From the NCBI GenBank assembly GCA_030044775.1, contig JASICF010000292.1, positions 1 to 7,470 of the forward strand: a stretch of 7,470 nucleotides of DNA, in the 5' to 3' direction. Source of the DNA: Candidatus Sulfotelmatobacter sp. (GTDB lineage Bacteria; Acidobacteriota; Terriglobia; Terriglobales; Acidobacteriaceae). This document shows positions 6,143-7,470 of this stretch, in pieces. Position 1 is the first letter of the stretch. The number at the start of each line of letters is the position of its first letter. The notes under the pieces are model-generated. The model was not told the origin of the DNA. It saw only the letters and a list, made by a program, of their open reading frames with translations, and did not search any database. The position numbers and the translations under genes were made by a program.

Positions 6143-6510
6143 ATGTGGACGCGATCCGCGAATTCTGCCTGGAATTTCCAGAGGCGAGCGAAAAGCTGCA
6201 GTGGGGCGACGAGCTGTGCTTCAAAGTGGGCGGAAAGATTTTTGTCATGCTCGGGCTGGATAACCCGCGGCTGTGCCTGAAGTGCTCGCCGGAAAGTTTT
6301 GCGGAGCTGATTGAGCGGGAAGATGTTCGTCCTGCGCCGTATGTAGGACGCTACAAATGGATCATGTTGGACCGGCTGGATGCGGTTTCGTGGAATGAGC
6401 TTCGGGAATTGATTCGGCAATCATACGAGATGGTGGCGGCGAAGGCGGTGAAGAAGAGCGGCAAGACAAGGAGGAAGAAGGCCCGGAAGCAAAAACTGTC
6501 GCGGCGATGA
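6139..6510 (+). CDS. MmcQ/YjbR family protein
   Basis: Protein of 123 residues of the MmcQ/YjbR family, a CyaY-like fold often described as DNA-binding, though its biological role is poorly defined. Recognisable elements are IREFCLEFPEASEKLQWGDE (6-25), FKVGGKIFVML (28-38), LCLKCSPESFAELIE (45-59) and the RYKWIMLD block (70-77) followed by WNELRELIRQSYEMV (84-98). The end (about 104-123) is a lysine/arginine-rich tail that could bind nucleic acid. The ATG overlaps the PIN stop as ATGA (6139-6142), and GGAG (6125-6128) lies 10 bases upstream. Composition is host-like (35 of 60 bases G or C in 6181-6240), unlike the PIN gene. It may therefore be a resident gene now read from the acquired pair's transcript. 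Confidence 0.85.
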   Translation: MNVDAIREFCLEFPEASEKLQWGDELCFKVGGKIFVMLGLDNPRLCLKCSPESFAELIEREDVRPAPYVGRYKWIMLDRLDAVSWNELRELIRQSYEMVAAKAVKKSGKTRRKKARKQKLSRR

Positions 6511-6555
6511 GCGGTTCTTCCGGGGTCAACCGTTGACAATGGACGTTCGCGCGGG

Positions 6556-6634
6556 AGACCCTTCGCTCCGCCTGCTTCGCAGCCCCCGGCTGAAGCCGGG
6601 GGTCTACCTCAGGACGGCTTCGCTCAGGATGACG
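6556..6634. repeat. Palindromic intergenic repeat element
   Basis: The core is a perfect 9-bp stem, CCCCCGGCT (6583-6591) with AGCCGGGGG (6594-6602), separated by only GA. Outer arms AGACCC (6556-6561) and GGGTCT (6600-6605) allow a competing longer stem. It is followed by a 7-base direct repeat CTCAGGA (6608-6614 and 6623-6629) and includes two CTTCGC copies on its left side. No T run follows, so it is not a standard intrinsic terminator, although the hairpin may still stop or protect the MmcQ transcript. The style recalls dispersed elements of acidobacterial intergenic regions, from general recollection; copy number elsewhere cannot be seen here. Confidence 0.6.
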
Positions 6635-6721
6635 CACGGTCAAGACTGCATGATTTGACTCGGCTTGGCGGGGTCGGCTAGCCTCAAGAGTCCGCCCGTT
6701 CCTGGACGCCTCGACATCTGC

Positions 6722-7470
6722 ATGGGATCCCGAAACAAATCACTCATTTTGTGGCTAGTGGCGTGCGCAATCGCGCTGGCGCCCTTGGCGGCGATGGCGG
6801 CCCCGCAGCCGGTGCACGCGACGCACGGGATGGTGGTGAGCGTACACGAGCTGGCGTCGCGAGCTGGCGTTGACATGATGAAAGCCGGCGGCAATGCGGT
6901 GGATGCAGCCGTGGCGACGGGGTTTGTGCTGGCGGTGGTGCATCCGGCGGCGGGAAATTTGGGTGGCGGCGGGTTCATGTTGATTCGCATGGTCGATGGT
7001 AAGGCGCATTTCATCGATTACCGCGAGAAAGCGCCCACGGCGGCGAAGCCGGACATGTATCTCGATGCGCAGGGAAATGTAATCGAGGACGCGAGCCTCA
7101 TTGGCTATAAGTCGATTGCAGTGCCGGGATCGGTTGCGGGAATGGTTTACGCCGAGCAGAAATACGGCAGGCTGGGCCTGAAACAAGTGATGGCGCCGGC
7201 AATCGCGGCGGCCAGGGACGGATATACGCTGAGCTGGAGGGAGGCTCGCGATTTTCACGATAAGCACTTGAGCGAGTTTCCGGAGTCGCGGCGAATTTTT
7301 CAGCGCGACGGCAATTATTACCAGCAGGGAGACATTTTCCGCCAGCCGGATTTAGCGCGAACGCTGGAGCGGATCGCCGAGAAGCCGGACGATTTTTATC
7401 ACGGAGATTTGGCGCGGGAACTAGCAGCCGCCATGCAGAAAGGCGGAGGGCTGATTACGGCGGATGATCT
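6722..7470 (+). CDS. ggt: Gamma-glutamyltransferase, 5' part (runs off the window)
   Basis: The first 249 codons of a gamma-glutamyltransferase, an N-terminal nucleophile hydrolase that cleaves the gamma-glutamyl bond of glutathione and related compounds. A signal peptide is clear: basic start MGSRNK, hydrophobic core LILWLVACAIALAPLAA and a likely cut after AMA (residue 27), implying export to the periplasm. Family motifs present are GGNAVDAAVAT (about 56-66), HPAAGNLGGGGFMLIR (74-89), IDYREKAP (97-105, whose arginine binds the substrate carboxylate in known enzymes) and VPGSVAGM (about 134-141). The autoprocessing site with the catalytic threonine lies beyond the right edge, so integrity cannot be judged. 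No strong ribosome site precedes the ATG. TTGACT (6655-6660) with TAGCCT (6679-6684) is only a weak candidate promoter. Confidence 0.92.
   Translation, partial: MGSRNKSLILWLVACAIALAPLAAMAAPQPVHATHGMVVSVHELASRAGVDMMKAGGNAVDAAVATGFVLAVVHPAAGNLGGGGFMLIRMVDGKAHFIDYREKAPTAAKPDMYLDAQGNVIEDASLIGYKSIAVPGSVAGMVYAEQKYGRLGLKQVMAPAIAAARDGYTLSWREARDFHDKHLSEFPESRRIFQRDGNYYQQGDIFRQPDLARTLERIAEKPDDFYHGDLARELAAAMQKGGGLITADD

Noticed and set aside
6525..6537. Inverted repeat GTCAAC-C-GTTGAC with an embedded consensus-like TTGACA (6533-6538)
   Set aside because: No -10 box lies at a suitable distance, and a 6-bp palindrome of this kind can occur by chance; no gene start is near.
6755..7267. Minus-strand open frame of 170 codons opposite the gamma-glutamyltransferase gene
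   Set aside because: The plus strand encodes clear gamma-glutamyltransferase motifs; the reverse frame is Arg/His-rich without a domain.

Overview
The window (7,470 bases) looks like a chromosomal segment of a GC-rich Gram-negative-type bacterium, most likely an acidobacterium (Acidobacteriota, Terriglobia-like). This rests on the tandem DUF507 gene pair, the style of the GC-rich palindromic intergenic repeat near 6556-6634, a secreted gamma-glutamyltransferase with a signal peptide, and general codon use. The assignment is an inference from gene content; no rRNA or other marker gene is present.

Layout, left to right. The last 20 codons of an unidentified gene end at 63 and are followed by a clear intrinsic terminator (89-115). 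A TauE/SafE-type permease (158-940, +) converges on a translationally coupled pair of DUF507 genes (1514-964, -). A tautomerase gene (1611-2003, +) diverges from the DUF507 pair. After a short AT-rich spacer with two inverted repeats (2071-2114), a MarR-family regulator (2156-2578) and a ClC chloride channel/transporter (2609-3997) form a probable two-gene operon. A convergent IolS-like aldo/keto reductase (5041-4076, -) follows.

The most unusual part is 5139-6142: a small protein with a TIR-like or nucleoside-deoxyribosyltransferase-like Rossmannoid domain and a C-terminal membrane segment, overlapped by a DUF3368-type PIN-domain nuclease gene. Both genes are lower in GC than their neighbours, and the PIN gene is rich in AGA/AGG and uses ATA codons. 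The PIN stop overlaps the start of an MmcQ/YjbR gene (6139-6510) whose composition is like the host's. The pair looks like an acquired module, perhaps for defence or toxin-type activity, inserted beside a resident gene. That function is a hypothesis.

The right end holds a palindromic intergenic repeat (6556-6634) and the first 249 codons of a periplasmic gamma-glutamyltransferase that runs off the window. No stretch longer than about 210 bases lacks a gene. No tRNA, rRNA, CRISPR array or insertion sequence was seen.
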